Source of the DNA: Halomonas saccharevitans
GTDB lineage: Bacteria; Pseudomonadota; Gammaproteobacteria; Pseudomonadales; Halomonadaceae
Assembly (NCBI RefSeq): GCF_900116405.1
Contig: NZ_FPAQ01000009.1
Span: 1 to 64,000, forward strand
Length of the DNA: 64,000 bases
Direction: 5' to 3'
The notes under the pieces are model-generated. The model was not told the DNA's origin and ran no database searches. It saw only the letters and a program-made list of their open reading frames with translations. Position 1 is the stretch's first letter. The number at the start of each line of letters is the position of its first letter. Below, one piece after another: positions 1-9,968 of the stretch. The position numbers and the translations under genes are program-made.

Positions 1-258
1 ACGCAGCCGGCCGACAACGGCGGCGATCATGCTCGGCAGGCGCTTCGTCCACTTCCACGCGGTACGGCGCCGGTGATCACTGAGCGTCTGGGCCTGTTCA
101 GGATCATAGCCACCTGAGGTGGCGTTGCGGCGCAGTTCACGACTGATCGTGCTGCCGTGGAGGCCCAGCTCCCTGCCGATCTGGCGCTGGCTGATGCCCA
201 AGTCATAGCGGGCGTGGATCTGGTATCGTTGGATCTGGGTCAGCTGTCGGTATCCCAT
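1..258 (-). mobile_element. IS30-family transposase, N-terminal part (cut by window edge)
   Basis: Translating the minus strand from the ATG at 258 gives an uninterrupted frame of about 86 residues that runs off the window. It opens with MGYRQLTQIQRYQI, then a helix-turn-helix (ISQRQIGRELGLHGSTISR) followed by ELRRN and a basic tail. This order is the N-terminal DNA-binding region of IS30-family transposases, which cut and paste DNA with a DDE domain further downstream (outside the window). The terminal inverted repeats cannot be placed with confidence; the element end should lie between 259 and about 370, just past the stop of the pilX-like gene. Whether the element is intact cannot be judged here. 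Confidence 0.8.
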
Positions 259-376
259 GCTCTGCTTCACTTTGGTCGGTAAAGCAGGGAGGGTATCGGC
301 GCTGGCCCTCCTACCTCTACCGTGTGGTCCAAAGCGCTGCAGTTATTCTATGAATCCAGGATCTTAACACTCCCAC
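259..376. other. Junction between IS30 element and pilin operon
   Basis: This short stretch separates the transposase start from the stop codon of the pilX-like gene. It should hold the transposase promoter and one terminal inverted repeat of the insertion sequence. I see no clear inverted repeat or target duplication, because the other end of the element is outside the window. Confidence 0.4.
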
Positions 377-1507
377 TCAAAGCTCATCCCAAGTGTCGAT
401 CCCATCACCCGAAGAACCGCTACTTTCAAAAAGTTTATCAATATCCGCAATTTTGTTTAAATTCATTACGGCTTCACTGCTATAGTTAAGGCCAGCATTA
501 CCACCTGCCCTAAGATCATAGCCACCACCGTGGCCATGAGAATCTTCCGGCTTCAGCTTAACTATCCCTCCATACAGATTAAACGTTCCATTTGCGATAT
601 CAAACTCACCCCCCTCTTCGACGATAATCAATCCTTCATGATGGGCCGTACCATTAGCCTTATTAATATATCCTCCATCACGAACGATTATGATACCTGC
701 AGTATCTACACTTCCATTGATTTTTACACCTCCCGTTATTTCTATCACAACTGGATTGCTCCGACTGCCATGCGATCCCATTTTGTTATTTTTTTTGCCT
801 CCATAAGAAGCAACAGGTGCAGGCAAATTTTTTACCAATTCTTCCCATGCCTTTCGCCGATCTTCATACCCATCTCTATCAGGCAAAAAACCAGCAAACT
901 CAGGCACTGAATCCAAGCCATCATCCGAAGGGTAGCGACAACTTTGACCGCTACAGTTGAAAGATTGTCCAGCCACAGGGTGGTCATCCCCATCCAAAGC
1001 GTTATCAGCATCAACCCGACTTTCTTCACAACCGAACCCAATGCAGGTAAAAACTGCGTCAAGGCCACCCCCCCCCTCCGGATAAGAAAAAACCAAATAC
1101 CTCTCTGATAAAATGTCACTGGAACCATCTGCAATTACATAGCCTCGCGACAAGACCCTGCCCTCTCCATCATAATTACATCTCACCACATCACTCACAA
1201 CAGAATATCCAGAATCATAGCTTTTTTTAAAAACATCTTCCCGCCAGGAAACATCAACTATGTCAACCTCGCCAGCGGAAATATCTGCACACTCCTCTTC
1301 AGAATCCGGTATATCATTAAAGCTCAATAAAGATAGCGAAGATGAAGCACCAGCTTCTGCAGCCATATGCGCTTCGGATAATGCCTTATAGTTGCCAGCC
1401 AATCGCTCTTCCACCAGCGAGGACTGCATACCGGAAAGGCCTATCATCAGCGACATGGTAAGCATGGAAAGAACGACGACCAGTGCAGCACCACTCTGCT
1501 TTTTCAT
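377..1507 (-). CDS. PilX-like minor pilin with long C-terminal extension
   Basis: 376 residues. The N-terminus (MKKQSGAALVVVLSMLTMSL) is the PilX_N signature: a short basic leader and hydrophobic helix, then EERLAGNYKALSEAHMAAEAG, which PilX proteins conserve. PilX acts with the other minor pilins to prime type IV pilus assembly at the inner membrane. Typical PilX is about 195 residues; here residues 150-376 add a Cys-containing part and a Gly/Asn-rich stretch with repeating short strands (GGVKINGSVD, GGYINKANG, GGEFDIANG) that looks like a beta-solenoid. It is the last pilin gene before the IS30 element, 25 bases after the pilW-like gene. Its body is more AT-rich than the housekeeping genes, as is common for variable surface proteins. 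Confidence 0.75.
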   Translation of the reverse strand: MKKQSGAALVVVLSMLTMSLMIGLSGMQSSLVEERLAGNYKALSEAHMAAEAGASSSLSLLSFNDIPDSEEECADISAGEVDIVDVSWREDVFKKSYDSGYSVVSDVVRCNYDGEGRVLSRGYVIADGSSDILSERYLVFSYPEGGGGLDAVFTCIGFGCEESRVDADNALDGDDHPVAGQSFNCSGQSCRYPSDDGLDSVPEFAGFLPDRDGYEDRRKAWEELVKNLPAPVASYGGKKNNKMGSHGSRSNPVVIEITGGVKINGSVDTAGIIIVRDGGYINKANGTAHHEGLIIVEEGGEFDIANGTFNLYGGIVKLKPEDSHGHGGGYDLRAGGNAGLNYSSEAVMNLNKIADIDKLFESSGSSGDGIDTWDEL

Positions 1508-1532
1508 AACTTACCCCCTGACCAGCCAGATA

Positions 1533-1991
1533 CTACTGGACTGCTTGCGTACGATCCATGGCATGGAAACCAATAGGAGAAGCTTCACCAGCCAGCGTAA
1601 AGGTGATGCAAAAAAGGCCAGTCACACCATCACAGTCTTTCTCAACATTGAAATTATTATCGCACCCATCCTCAATAGACAAACCATCGACAATAGGCTC
1701 ATTGGAATCTTTGTCATAGAGGGAGCAGCTCTCACCATCTTGAGATACCTTGACCTCATAGTTATGTTTGACATCCTCACCACGCCGTGCCTCTCGGACC
1801 AGAACATCCGCAGCAAACATCAACGTAGCCTGCTTATCACTCAACTCTTCAATTTTCTGAAAATTCTGGAACCCTGTGAGAAATAACTGCCCAGCGCCGA
1901 GAATGATAACGAGCCCGATCAGCAGCGCCACCATGAGCTCTACTAGCGAGAAACCCGACTGTTTCATGTTCAGTCCGAAAGAATTTGGCAT
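1533..1991 (-). CDS. PilW-like minor pilin
   Basis: 152 residues with a class III prepilin leader: cleavage is expected after Gly13, before FSLVELMVALLIGLVI, with Glu at +5 as the pilin assembly machinery requires. Position in the operon (after pilV-like, before pilX-like) and the extended hydrophobic helix fit PilW, although PilW is usually longer (over 250 residues). The C-terminal part holds six cysteines in short loops. The chosen start has an AGGCAGG-like site just upstream; an internal Met at 1967 would give a shorter leader (MKQSG) and is a real alternative. Confidence 0.7.
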   Translation of the reverse strand: MPNSFGLNMKQSGFSLVELMVALLIGLVIILGAGQLFLTGFQNFQKIEELSDKQATLMFAADVLVREARRGEDVKHNYEVKVSQDGESCSLYDKDSNEPIVDGLSIEDGCDNNFNVEKDCDGVTGLFCITFTLAGEASPIGFHAMDRTQAVQ

Positions 1992-1998
1992 AGCCTGC

Positions 1999-2430
1999 CT
2001 ACCCGCTCAATACCGGAAGCCGAAATCGATAAACAAAGTCACCTTTACCACCTCTTATGGAAACCTCATATTCACAATCTGCTAGAGAATTACCACCCGC
2101 ATCTTTATCTCGCAACTTAATTCCATTACCTTTTAATACCTTACCTTCTCCGAACCAAGTTGACTTCCACTCGCCCTCAATAGTGCTCAAAGCATCCTCA
2201 TAAGACGGTTTCAGCCCCGGGCACCAATTTTCATTGCCAGCCAAATACCCCCATACTCGCTCCTGAGCATCAACAGCAGCTAAGCTAACAACAGATCGCT
2301 GATACCCCATATGCGCACTCTTTAGGGCATTGAGCTGCATGGCCGCCACGCCCAGCATGCCGATGGAAAGCACCAACAAGGCAACCAGTGCCTCGATTAG
2401 GGTAAAGCCGCGCTGACGTCCAACCATCAT
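1999..2430 (-). CDS. PilV-like minor pilin
   Basis: 143 residues. The leader MMVGRQRG precedes FTLIEALVALLVLSIGMLG, the characteristic PilV N-terminus (IEALVALLVLSIGMLG is close to the family consensus). PilV is a minor pilin that joins PilW, PilX and FimU-type proteins in the type IV pilus initiation complex. The start codon overlaps the stop of the fimT-like gene, which implies translational coupling. Two central cysteines and a short beta domain follow the helix. Function follows from family and operon context. Confidence 0.8.
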   Translation of the reverse strand: MMVGRQRGFTLIEALVALLVLSIGMLGVAAMQLNALKSAHMGYQRSVVSLAAVDAQERVWGYLAGNENWCPGLKPSYEDALSTIEGEWKSTWFGEGKVLKGNGIKLRDKDAGGNSLADCEYEVSIRGGKGDFVYRFRLPVLSG

Positions 2431-2876
2431 GAGCCACCTCTACCGACTCTCCCAAAGCCACTGATATAAATAGCTTTACTGCCAGCACCACTATAGCTAA
2501 TCGTCAATGTACATCCATCTTCGCAATAAGAGCTCTTGACTATCCGCCCCAGCTTGTTAAATGACACTTCTTCACCAGCACCCTCGCCGTTGCTCAGTGC
2601 GACAGTGCTTTTCAAGCTATCACGACTCCTCAGCGCACCACCGTTAAACACTACTTCATAAGAGTTAATTTTCGGCTTTAAAGAAACATCCTGTCGCCGC
2701 TTAACAGCCTCGCTACGCGCAAGATGGAGCCCAGACAACATCTCATTATAGTCGCTAGCGAGCTGGCTACTCGCCATCATTCTTTGAAAACCGGGAACGG
2801 CAATAGTAGCCATAATGATGATCACGGCGACAGTGACCAGAAGTTCGATCAGCGTGAAACCTTTAGCCACCTTCAC
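2427..2876 (-). CDS. FimT/GspH-type pseudopilin
   Basis: 149 residues starting with GTG that overlaps the preceding stop as GTGA. The leader MKVAKG is followed by [20 protein letters not shown], then [35 protein letters not shown]. The [11 protein letters not shown] motif after the helix is diagnostic of the GspH/FimT family of minor pilins, which sit at the pilus tip and in some species bind DNA. A C-terminal Cys pair and a Gly-rich end are present. It is the second gene of the five-gene pilin operon. Confidence 0.8.
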   Translation of the reverse strand: MKVAKGFTLIELLVTVAVIIIMATIAVPGFQRMMASSQLASDYNEMLSGLHLARSEAVKRRQDVSLKPKINSYEVVFNGGALRSRDSLKSTVALSNGEGAGEEVSFNKLGRIVKSSYCEDGCTLTISYSGAGSKAIYISGFGRVGRGGS

Positions 2877-3358
2877 CAGCAGCCCCCACCATCTGGCGAC
2901 TTAACTGCGCTAACTTTAGTTGGAGCAGTGTCAGAACCCCGCTGCCCAAGACTATCTACCCAAATAGTCCCACAGTTTTCTGGCACTCTTCCAGAACCTG
3001 TCGCTGAAATCACAAAAGCTGCACCGTCGTCATAAACTTTTACTACAGGGCTTGGGCTTTTCGTATCATCAGAAAAATAGGGACTTTGCTCGGATAAAGT
3101 ATCGTTGATCGCGATAGCCTCATACTTATATTTTGACGTGTAACGCCTTTCCATCCGCCCCGCCGCTTCCATCAAAGCCGATTTTGCTTCAGCCAAGTTT
3201 GACCGCTCCACATATCCCTGATAACTCGGATACGCAATCGACGCCAGAATGCCGATGATGGCGACGGCGATCATCAGCTCGATCAGCGTGAAGCCGGCGC
3301 TGAGCCGGGGGCTGCCTTTGGGGCTCTGAGGCTTGGGTCGGGGCTCTGAGAAGGTCAC
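2873..3358 (-). CDS. Type IV pilin (PilE-like)
   Basis: 161 residues if started at the GTG at 3358, which has an AGGGAG ribosome-binding site nine bases upstream; the longer frame to 3406 begins with TTG and has no such site. The leader is then about 22 residues, ending in Gly before [20 protein letters not shown] and [20 protein letters not shown], the PilE signature. A Cys pair near the C-terminus (ENCGTIW and GGCW) would form the disulfide-bonded D-loop. It heads the operon and is coupled to the fimT-like gene by a GTGA overlap. In P. aeruginosa PilE lies at the far end of the locus, so the order here differs. Confidence 0.75.
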   Translation of the reverse strand: MTFSEPRPKPQSPKGSPRLSAGFTLIELMIAVAIIGILASIAYPSYQGYVERSNLAEAKSALMEAAGRMERRYTSKYKYEAIAINDTLSEQSPYFSDDTKSPSPVVKVYDDGAAFVISATGSGRVPENCGTIWVDSLGQRGSDTAPTKVSAVKSPDGGGCW

Positions 3359-3555
3359 GCCGCGCGTCTCCCTGGGAGTCAAGGCATTTGTTTCAGTATG
3401 TATCAAGACTTAGCGCTCTGATAGGGTACACGATCAAAAACGTCATGCGTCGTACATGAGTATTGCCCTACGCGAATGCGTCAACGGAGTGGCGTTGCAG
3501 CGCCGCTAGGCTAGCTCTCCTCGCGATGGCGTCGCGGTCCCCTACCCTGGGATGC

Positions 3556-3593
3556 AGAAACGCCGCCGTCAGGTTCCTGACAGCGGCGTTTCT
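3556..3593. terminator. Rho-independent terminator after ispH
   Basis: An 18-bp stem with one mismatch (AGAAACGCCGC...GTCAGG pairing with CCTGAC...GCGGCGTTTCT) and a TT loop lies 23 bases past the ispH stop. It ends the ribF-ileS-lspA-fkpB-ispH transcript and separates it from the pilin operon on the same strand. Confidence 0.85.
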
Positions 3594-3616
3594 ATCTCGG
3601 CACGAGAAAGGGTTCG

Positions 3617-4585
3617 CTACTCGCTGGCGATGACCCGCTCGCGTAGCTCCCGAGGCATCGAGAAGGTGATGGTCTCCTCGCGGCCGGCGAGCTCCTCGGG
3701 CGCGGTGGCGCCCAGCGCCTGCAACCGCTCGATCACGCCCTTGACCAGCACCTCCGGTGCGCTGGCACCCGCGGTCACGCCGATGGCGCCAACCCCCTCG
3801 AGCCAGGCAGAGTCGACCTGATCGGCGCTGTCGATCAGGTAGGCCGGAGTGCCGACCCGCTCCGAGAGCTCACGCAGACGGTTGGAGTTGGAGCTGTTGG
3901 GGCTGCCCACCACCAGCACCAGGTCCGCGCCTTCGGCCAACTCGCGCACGGCGTCCTGGCGGTTCTGGGTGGCGTAGCAGATGTCGTCCTTGCGCGGCCC
4001 CTCGATCTCGGGGAACTTGGCGCGCAGGGCGTCGATGACCCGGGCGGTATCGTCCATGGAGAGCGTGGTCTGGGTGACGAAGGCAATCCGGCTCGGGTCC
4101 TTGACCTCGAGCTTGGCAACGTCCGCCTCGTCCTCGACCAGGTAGATCTGGCCGCCATGAGACGTGTCATAGCGGCCCATGGTGCCTTCCACCTCGGGGT
4201 GACCCTCGTGGCCGATCAGGATGCACTCCTGGCCGCGGCGGGCGTAGCGCAGCACCTCCATGTGTACCTTGGTGACCAGCGGGCAGGTGGCGTCGAACAC
4301 CTTGAGGCCGCGCTCTTCGGCCTCCTGCTGCACGGCACGGGAAACGCCGTGGGCGGAGAAGATCACGATGACGTCATCGGGCACCTCGTGAAGTTCCTCG
4401 ACGAAGATCGCGCCCCGCTCGCGCAGGCTGTCCACCACGAAGCGGTTGTGCACCACCTCGTGGCGCACGTAGATCGGCGGGCCGAAGACGTCCAGCGCGC
4501 CGTTGACGATATCGATGGCGCGATCGACCCCGGCGCAGAAGCCGCGCGGATTGGCCAGCTTGATCTGGGTGGGATTGCGTTGCAT
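3617..4585 (-). CDS. ispH: 4-hydroxy-3-methylbut-2-enyl diphosphate reductase
   Basis: 322 residues. IspH is the cytosolic iron-sulfur enzyme that reduces HMBPP to IPP and DMAPP in the last step of the non-mevalonate isoprenoid pathway. The start is set at the ATG at 4585, which gives [20 protein letters not shown], matching the family start; the upstream 25 residues of the open frame are not conserved and this ATG has an AAGG-type site. The three cluster cysteines are in [24 protein letters not shown] and [21 protein letters not shown] and the SSNSNRL substrate-binding motif are intact. Last gene of the ribF-ileS-lspA-fkpB-ispH operon. Confidence 0.97.
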   Translation of the reverse strand: MQRNPTQIKLANPRGFCAGVDRAIDIVNGALDVFGPPIYVRHEVVHNRFVVDSLRERGAIFVEELHEVPDDVIVIFSAHGVSRAVQQEAEERGLKVFDATCPLVTKVHMEVLRYARRGQECILIGHEGHPEVEGTMGRYDTSHGGQIYLVEDEADVAKLEVKDPSRIAFVTQTTLSMDDTARVIDALRAKFPEIEGPRKDDICYATQNRQDAVRELAEGADLVLVVGSPNSSNSNRLRELSERVGTPAYLIDSADQVDSAWLEGVGAIGVTAGASAPEVLVKGVIERLQALGATAPEELAGREETITFSMPRELRERVIASE

Positions 4586-4686
4586 GTGGGCCTTGCCTCG
4601 ATGCCTGGGCATCACGTCATGGGAGATGTCGGCGGGTGGGGCTATCCCGCGGCGCCCCACCTCCCGATAAGCTCTGGAACAGCGTT

Positions 4687-5148
4687 CTAGTGGGTAGTGG
4701 CGGGCTTCACATCCAGCACTTCCACTTCGAAGGTCAGGGTACGCCCCGCCAGCGGATGATTGAAGTCCACCTCAACCTGCTCACCCTCGATGCTCTTGAT
4801 CACGCCGGGCAGTTCGCCGCCGGCGGCGTCGGCGAAGGACATCACCATGCCCACTTCCGGCTCGTCGCTCTCGAAGTCGTCACGCTTGAGCATCTGGATG
4901 TTCTGCGGGTTGTGCTGACCGAAGGCGTGCTCCGGAGTGATCTCGAAGGTGCCGCTCTCGCCGGTGGAAAGTCCCTTGAACGGATGCTCGAAGCCGGGCG
5001 GCAGGTTGCCATCGCCCACCTTGAACGTCGCGGCCGCCTTGTCACGGGTGGAATCCACCACGGTGCCGTCTTCCAGGCTGAGGGTGAAGTGAAGGGTCAC
5101 TTCCATGCCCTCGTCGATACGGAGTTCCTGGGATTCCTGATGGCTCAT
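4687..5148 (-). CDS. fkpB: FKBP-type peptidyl-prolyl isomerase (SlpA type)
   Basis: 153 residues. An FKBP domain begins at about residue 15 ([18 protein letters not shown]) and carries the inserted flap of SlpA/SlyD-type isomerases ([17 protein letters not shown]), ending with [18 protein letters not shown], the family signature. SlpA catalyses proline isomerisation and acts as a chaperone in the cytoplasm. It lacks the His-rich tail of SlyD. It lies between lspA and ispH, its usual position in gammaproteobacteria. Confidence 0.95.
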   Translation of the reverse strand: MSHQESQELRIDEGMEVTLHFTLSLEDGTVVDSTRDKAAATFKVGDGNLPPGFEHPFKGLSTGESGTFEITPEHAFGQHNPQNIQMLKRDDFESDEPEVGMVMSFADAAGGELPGVIKSIEGEQVEVDFNHPLAGRTLTFEVEVLDVKPATTH

Positions 5149-5247
5149 GGCGTGTCTCTCAATCAGTGCGTGCGATGGGTGCGTGCGCGAAAGGTCGCGA
5201 TCGTCTCGATGTCGATGATCCGGATATCGGGGCGCCGGGCCGGATTC

Positions 5248-5799
5248 TCAACCGCGCCGCCGGGCCCGGCGGCGCTCGGCGAAGAGCGACTCCCAGATCA
5301 GGCCGATGGCGCCGAGGGTGATGCCGATATCCGCCACGTTGAAGGCCGGGTAGTACCAGCCGGCCGCATGGAAGGAGAGGAAGTCCACCACGTAGCCGTG
5401 CACCAGCCGGTCGTAGAGGTTGCCCAGCGCCCCGCCGATGATCAGCCCGAGCGAGACGCCGAGCAGCGTCTCGTCGGCCTTGAGGCGGCGCATCCACACC
5501 GTCAGGCCGATGCTCGCCCCCACGGCGATGGCGGCGAACAGCCAGCGCTGCCAGCCGGGATGGCCGGCGAGGAAGCTGAAGGCCGCACCGGTGTTGTGCA
5601 GCAGCGTCAGGTTGAAGAACGGCAGCACCTCCACCGGCCGCGCGTAGTCGAGCAGCCCGCTGGCGAGATACTTGGTGCTGAGATCCAGCACGATCAACGC
5701 CACGGCCAGCCACAGCCAGCGCAGTGGCTGGCGCATGGGCGCCGTGTGATCCTGACCTGTCTGCCGTTCGCTCATGCGCGCCTCGCCTTGCTGGGACAT
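5248..5799 (-). CDS. lspA: Lipoprotein signal peptidase
   Basis: 183 residues with four predicted membrane helices. LspA is the inner-membrane aspartyl protease that removes the signal peptide from diacylglyceryl-prolipoproteins. The catalytic Asp motifs are visible: GGALGNLYDRLVHGYVVDF and FNVADIGITLG; the NTGAAFSF motif is also present. The first start at 5799 has an AGGAGAAG site; a second Met at 5775 would remove eight residues. The Arg-rich C-terminus (AERRRARRRG) is cytoplasmic. The gene begins 21 bases after the ileS stop. Confidence 0.96.
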   Translation of the reverse strand: MSQQGEARMSERQTGQDHTAPMRQPLRWLWLAVALIVLDLSTKYLASGLLDYARPVEVLPFFNLTLLHNTGAAFSFLAGHPGWQRWLFAAIAVGASIGLTVWMRRLKADETLLGVSLGLIIGGALGNLYDRLVHGYVVDFLSFHAAGWYYPAFNVADIGITLGAIGLIWESLFAERRRARRRG

Positions 5800-5820
5800 C
5801 GAACTTCTCCTGCGTGAGCC

Positions 5821-8673
5821 TTAGGCAAACTGGCGCGTCTCGCCGGGACCGTCCGGCAGGTTGCTGATGCAGCGCCCGCACAGGTCAGGGTGCTCGGCAT
5901 GAGCGCCCACATCCTCGCGATGGTGCCAGCAGCGCTCGCACTTGCCGTTGGCGCTCTCGGCCACGGCCACCTTCAGCCCTTCGAGCTCGGTGGCCACGGC
6001 CGCCTCGCTTGCTTCGGGCTTTTCGCTATTAGACAGGGGCGCCAGGCGCACTTCGCTGGTCAGCATCACGAAGCGCAGCTCGTCGCCCAGCCTAGCCAGG
6101 GTCTGGCGCAGCTCATCGTCGACGTACAGAGTGACCTCGGCGGCCAGGCTGCCCTTGATCGCCTTGGCGTTGCGGGCGTCTTCCAGGCACTTGTTGACGG
6201 CCTGCTTGACCTCGAGCACCCGCTCCCAGAAGTCGCGACCCATGGCGGCGTCATCCGCCAGGGTGTCGAGCCCGGTGTAATACTCCTCGAGCAGCACGCT
6301 GTCGCCACGCTTGCCGGGGATGTTCTCGTAGATCTCCTCGGCGGTGAAGGAGAGGATCGGGGCCACCCAGCGCACCAGCGCCTCGACCACGTGATAGAGC
6401 GCGGTCTGGGCGCTGCGACGGGCCACGGAGTCGGCCTGGGTGGTGTACTGGCGATCCTTGATCACGTCCAGATAGAAGCCGCCGAGCTCCCGGGCGCAGA
6501 AGCCGTGCACCTGCTGGTAGACGTCGAGGAAACGGTATTCCTTATAGGCGACCTCGATGCGCGCCTGCAGCTGGGCGGCGCGATCGACCACCCACTGGTC
6601 CAGGGCCAGCATCTCGTCGAAGGGCAGCACGTCGCGCTCGGGCGCGAAGCCATTCAGGTTGGCCAGCAGGAAGCGCGAGGTGTTGCGGATGCGCCGGTAG
6701 ACGTCGGCGGTGCGCTTCAAGATCTCGTCGGAGACCGCCATCTCGCCGGAGTAGTCGGTAGAGGCGACCCACAGGCGCAGGATGTCGGCGCCGAGCTTGT
6801 CCATCACCGCCTGGGGCGCCACCACGTTGCCCAGCGACTTGGACTGCTTGCGGCCCTTCTCGTCCACGGTGAAGCCGTGGGTGAGCAGCTGCCGGTACGG
6901 CGCGTGGCCGTCGATGGCGGCGCCGGTGAGCAGCGAGGAGTGGAACCAGCCGCGGTGCTGGTCGGAACCTTCCAGGTAGAGATCGGCGATCGGCCCCTCG
7001 GCATGGCCGTGGGGGTGCGAGCCGCGCAGCACGTGGCGATGGGTGGTACCGGAGTCGAACCAGACGTCCAGGGTATCGGTAACCTTGTCGTAGTCGGCGG
7101 CCTCCTCGCCCAGAAGCTCGGCGGGGTCGAGGCGGAACCAGGCGTCGATGCCTTCGGCCTCGACGCGCTTGGCGGCCTCTTCCATCAGCTCGACGGTGCG
7201 CGGGTGCAGATCGCCGGTGGCCTTATGCAGGAAGAAGGGGATCGGCACGCCCCAGTTACGCTGGCGCGAGATGCACCAGTCCGGGCGGTTGGCGATCATG
7301 CTGTGCAGGCGCGCCTTGCCCCAGGCGGGGGTGAAGGCGGTGGACTCGATGCCGTCCAACGCCCGCTCGCGCAGGGTGCGGCCGTCCTTGCCCTTTACGT
7401 CCATGCCCACGAACCACTGGGCGGTGGCGCGGTAGATCACCGGCGTCTTGTGGCGCCAGCAGTGCATGTAGCTGTGGGTGATCGGCGTATGGACCATCAG
7501 CGCGCCGACCTTCTCAAGCTTGGCGACGATCTGCGGGTTGGCCTTCCAGATCATCTGGCCACCGAAGTACGGCAGGTCATCGACGTAGACGCCGTTGCCC
7601 TGCACCGGGCTCTCGATCTCGTCGAAGCTCATGCCGTGGGCGCGGCAGGTGACGAAGTCGTCGACGCCATAGGCCGGGGCCGAGTGGACGATGCCGGTGC
7701 TGCCCACTTCGGACTCCACGTAGTCGGCCAGGTAGACCGGCGACAGGCGGTCATAGAAGGGGTGACGAAAGCGGATGCCGTCGAAGGCCTCGCCCTTGGC
7801 CGTGGCGATCACCTCACCCTCGAGGCCGTAGCGCGACAGGCACGACTCGACCAGCTCCTCGGCCAGCACCAGCAGCCGCGCGCCGGTATCTACCAGGGCG
7901 TAGGTAAAGTCCGGGTGCATGTTCAGCGCCTGGTTGGCGGGAATGGTCCAGGGGGTGGTGGTCCAGATGACCACGGCCGCGGCCTTGGGCAGCGTCTCCA
8001 GGCCGAAGGTGGCGGCCAGGCGGTCGGCGTCCTCGATCGGAAAGGCCACGTCGATGGCGTCGGACTTCTTGTCTTGATACTCCACCTCGGCCTCGGCGAG
8101 GGCCGAGCCGCAGTCGAAGCACCAGTTGACCGGCTTCAGGCCCTTGAAGACGTAGCCCGCCTCGACCATGTCGGCCAGCGCCCTGATCTCGCCCGCCTCG
8201 TTGACGAAGTCCATGGAGCGATAGGGGTTGTCCCAGTCGCCGATCACGCCCAGGCGGATGAAGCCCGCTCGCTGGTCCTCGATCTGCTCGGCGGCGTACT
8301 CACGGCACAGCGCGCGGGCCTGCTCGGGCTCGAGATGCTTGCCGTGAGTGGTCTCGACCTTGTGCTCGATGGGCAGGCCGTGGCAGTCCCAGCCGGGCAC
8401 ATAGGGAGCATCGAAGCCGGCCAGGTTCTTCGACTTGACGATGATGTCCTTGAGGATCTTGTTGAGCGCATGCCCCAGGTGAATGCTGCCGTTGGCGTAG
8501 GGAGGGCCATCGTGGAGCACGAAAAGTTCCCTGCCCTGGCGCTCCTCGCGCAGGCGATGGTAGAGATCCATCTCCTTCCACTGTTCCACCCGGGCGGGCT
8601 CGCGCTTGGGCAGCATGCCGCGCATGGGGAAGTCGGTTTCTGGCAGGTTCAGAGTGTGCTTGTAGTCGCTCAT
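5821..8673 (-). CDS. ileS: Isoleucyl-tRNA synthetase
   Basis: 950 residues. It attaches isoleucine to tRNA-Ile in the cytoplasm and edits mischarged valine. Class I signatures are intact: [15 protein letters not shown] (HIGH-type) near residue 60 and KQSKSLGN (KMSKS-type) near residue 600. The C-terminal zinc finger ([12 protein letters not shown] and LCGRC) is present, as in bacterial type-1 enzymes. The start at 8673 ([19 protein letters not shown]) matches the family and follows an AGGA site; the longer frame to 8712 is not conserved. It starts ten bases after the ribF stop, so the two are probably cotranscribed. Confidence 0.98.
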   Translation of the reverse strand: MSDYKHTLNLPETDFPMRGMLPKREPARVEQWKEMDLYHRLREERQGRELFVLHDGPPYANGSIHLGHALNKILKDIIVKSKNLAGFDAPYVPGWDCHGLPIEHKVETTHGKHLEPEQARALCREYAAEQIEDQRAGFIRLGVIGDWDNPYRSMDFVNEAGEIRALADMVEAGYVFKGLKPVNWCFDCGSALAEAEVEYQDKKSDAIDVAFPIEDADRLAATFGLETLPKAAAVVIWTTTPWTIPANQALNMHPDFTYALVDTGARLLVLAEELVESCLSRYGLEGEVIATAKGEAFDGIRFRHPFYDRLSPVYLADYVESEVGSTGIVHSAPAYGVDDFVTCRAHGMSFDEIESPVQGNGVYVDDLPYFGGQMIWKANPQIVAKLEKVGALMVHTPITHSYMHCWRHKTPVIYRATAQWFVGMDVKGKDGRTLRERALDGIESTAFTPAWGKARLHSMIANRPDWCISRQRNWGVPIPFFLHKATGDLHPRTVELMEEAAKRVEAEGIDAWFRLDPAELLGEEAADYDKVTDTLDVWFDSGTTHRHVLRGSHPHGHAEGPIADLYLEGSDQHRGWFHSSLLTGAAIDGHAPYRQLLTHGFTVDEKGRKQSKSLGNVVAPQAVMDKLGADILRLWVASTDYSGEMAVSDEILKRTADVYRRIRNTSRFLLANLNGFAPERDVLPFDEMLALDQWVVDRAAQLQARIEVAYKEYRFLDVYQQVHGFCARELGGFYLDVIKDRQYTTQADSVARRSAQTALYHVVEALVRWVAPILSFTAEEIYENIPGKRGDSVLLEEYYTGLDTLADDAAMGRDFWERVLEVKQAVNKCLEDARNAKAIKGSLAAEVTLYVDDELRQTLARLGDELRFVMLTSEVRLAPLSNSEKPEASEAAVATELEGLKVAVAESANGKCERCWHHREDVGAHAEHPDLCGRCISNLPDGPGETRQFA

Positions 8674-8683
8674 ATCCTGGGGG

Positions 8684-9853
8684 TCAGCCGTCGTCGTGGT
8701 CGGCGGGCTCACCCGCCGAGGAATCGGAAGTCACGGCCTCGCGCGCCAGCGGCGCCGATGCCAGAGGAAGAGAATCGTCGTGCGTATCGCCCACTGCGCC
8801 ATTCGAGGACGCGTCGGCCGCCAAACCGGCACCGGGGTGCTGTAGACCGTAGGCACCGGTACCGGGGTGCTGTGGACCGTTCGCACCGGCAGCGGGGTGC
8901 TGTCGAATATCGGCACCGGGAGCGGGGTGCTGTAAAAAGTACTCCCGAGCCCGCGCCAGATCGCTGCGGATCTGCGCCTTCAGCGCCTCGAAGTGCGCGA
9001 ACTTCACCTCGCCGCGCAGCTTGGCGCAAGGCAGCACCGTCAGGCGCTCGCCGTAGAGGTCGCCATCGAAGTCGAACAGGTGCACCTCGAGCACCGGACG
9101 AGTGCTTCCCACCGTGGGACGCCAGCCGATGTTGGCCACGCCGTTCAATCGGCGACCGTCGGGCAGCTCGGTCACCACCACATAGACGCCCTGCAGGGCC
9201 AGCGAGTGGGTCGGCTGGGGCAGGTTGGCGGTGGGCACGCCGATGGTGCGGCCGAGCTGACGGTCCGGCACTACCCGGCCGCCCAGCCGGTAGGGGCGGC
9301 CCAGCAGGCGCGCGGCGGCGGCGAAGTTGCCGCTGGCCAGCAGGGTGCGCACCCGGGTACTGGAGACGCGCTCGTCGGCGATGGTGAAGGTGCGGGTGTG
9401 TTCGACGCCGAAGCCCCTCGCCTGCCCCACCTCGGTCAGCAGGTGGAAGTCGCCGCGCCGATCGCAGCCAAAGCGGAAGTCATCCCCCACCACCAGGTGG
9501 CGCACGCCGAGCCCGTCGATCATCACGCGGTCGATGAATTCACCGGCGGTGAGGCTGCGCAGGGCATCGTTGAAGGGCAGGCAGAGGATGCGATCGACCC
9601 CGCACTCGCCGAGCAGCGCCACCTTGTCGCGCAGCCGGGTCAGCCTGGGCGGCGCCTGGCCGCCGGCGAAGAACTCGCGCGGCTGGGGCTCGAAGACCAC
9701 CACGGTCACCGGCAGGCCGAGCCGGGCGGCCTGCTCGCGACACTGCTCGAGGATCGCCTGATGCCCGCGGTGCACGCCATCGAAGTTGCCGATGGTGGCC
9801 ACGCAGCCGCGATCCTCGTCGCGCAGGTTGTGCAGACCTCGAATCACTCGCAT
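8684..9853 (-). CDS. ribF: Bifunctional riboflavin kinase/FAD synthetase
   Basis: 389 residues, against about 310 for the family. RibF phosphorylates riboflavin to FMN and adenylylates FMN to FAD. The N-terminal FAD synthetase domain opens with [11 protein letters not shown] and [13 protein letters not shown]; the C-terminal flavokinase domain carries [29 protein letters not shown] and [19 protein letters not shown]. The start at 9853 is chosen to match the family; GTG/ATG codons 9 and 12 bases upstream are in frame. After the kinase domain (about residue 305) comes a low-complexity tail with four 10-residue repeats of the form QHPxxGAxxx, described separately. First gene of the ileS-lspA-fkpB-ispH operon. 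Confidence 0.96.
   Translation of the reverse strand: MRVIRGLHNLRDEDRGCVATIGNFDGVHRGHQAILEQCREQAARLGLPVTVVVFEPQPREFFAGGQAPPRLTRLRDKVALLGECGVDRILCLPFNDALRSLTAGEFIDRVMIDGLGVRHLVVGDDFRFGCDRRGDFHLLTEVGQARGFGVEHTRTFTIADERVSSTRVRTLLASGNFAAAARLLGRPYRLGGRVVPDRQLGRTIGVPTANLPQPTHSLALQGVYVVVTELPDGRRLNGVANIGWRPTVGSTRPVLEVHLFDFDGDLYGERLTVLPCAKLRGEVKFAHFEALKAQIRSDLARAREYFLQHPAPGADIRQHPAAGANGPQHPGTGAYGLQHPGAGLAADASSNGAVGDTHDDSLPLASAPLAREAVTSDSSAGEPADHDDG
8813..8932 (-). repeat. Four in-frame 30-bp tandem repeats in ribF tail
   Basis: The core GGGGTGCTG (plus strand) recurs at 8834, 8864, 8894 and 8924, exactly 30 bases apart. On the coding strand each unit begins CAGCACCCC and encodes a 10-residue unit: [40 protein letters not shown]. 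Because the period is a multiple of three, changes in copy number keep the frame. The repeats lie after the conserved catalytic domains. Confidence 0.95.
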
Positions 9854-9885
9854 GGGCGTCATCACGCTGGGAAATAAAGTGTTCG

Positions 9886-9913
9886 ATTATAACGGACCGA
9901 GGGCCCCTTGACA
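9886..9913 (-). promoter_or_regulatory. Candidate sigma-70 promoter for the ribF operon
   Basis: On the minus strand a perfect TATAAT lies at 9891-9886, with TGTCAA 16 bases upstream as a weak -35. It sits 33 bases before the ribF start in the gap after murJ. The -10 is convincing, the -35 is not. Confidence 0.5.
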
Positions 9914-9968
9914 GCCGGCGCGGCTTGGTCTTTCCCCGCGACCTCGTGACGGCGCCGAACGCGGCCCG

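Noticed and set aside
8813..8932. Possible CRISPR-like array
   Set aside because: Units are contiguous with no unique spacers, exactly in frame in ribF, and encode a regular peptide.
5890..9387. A 1165-residue open frame opposite ileS and ribF
   Set aside because: It is antisense to two clearly conserved genes; long antisense frames are expected at this GC content and codon bias. It has no recognisable domain.
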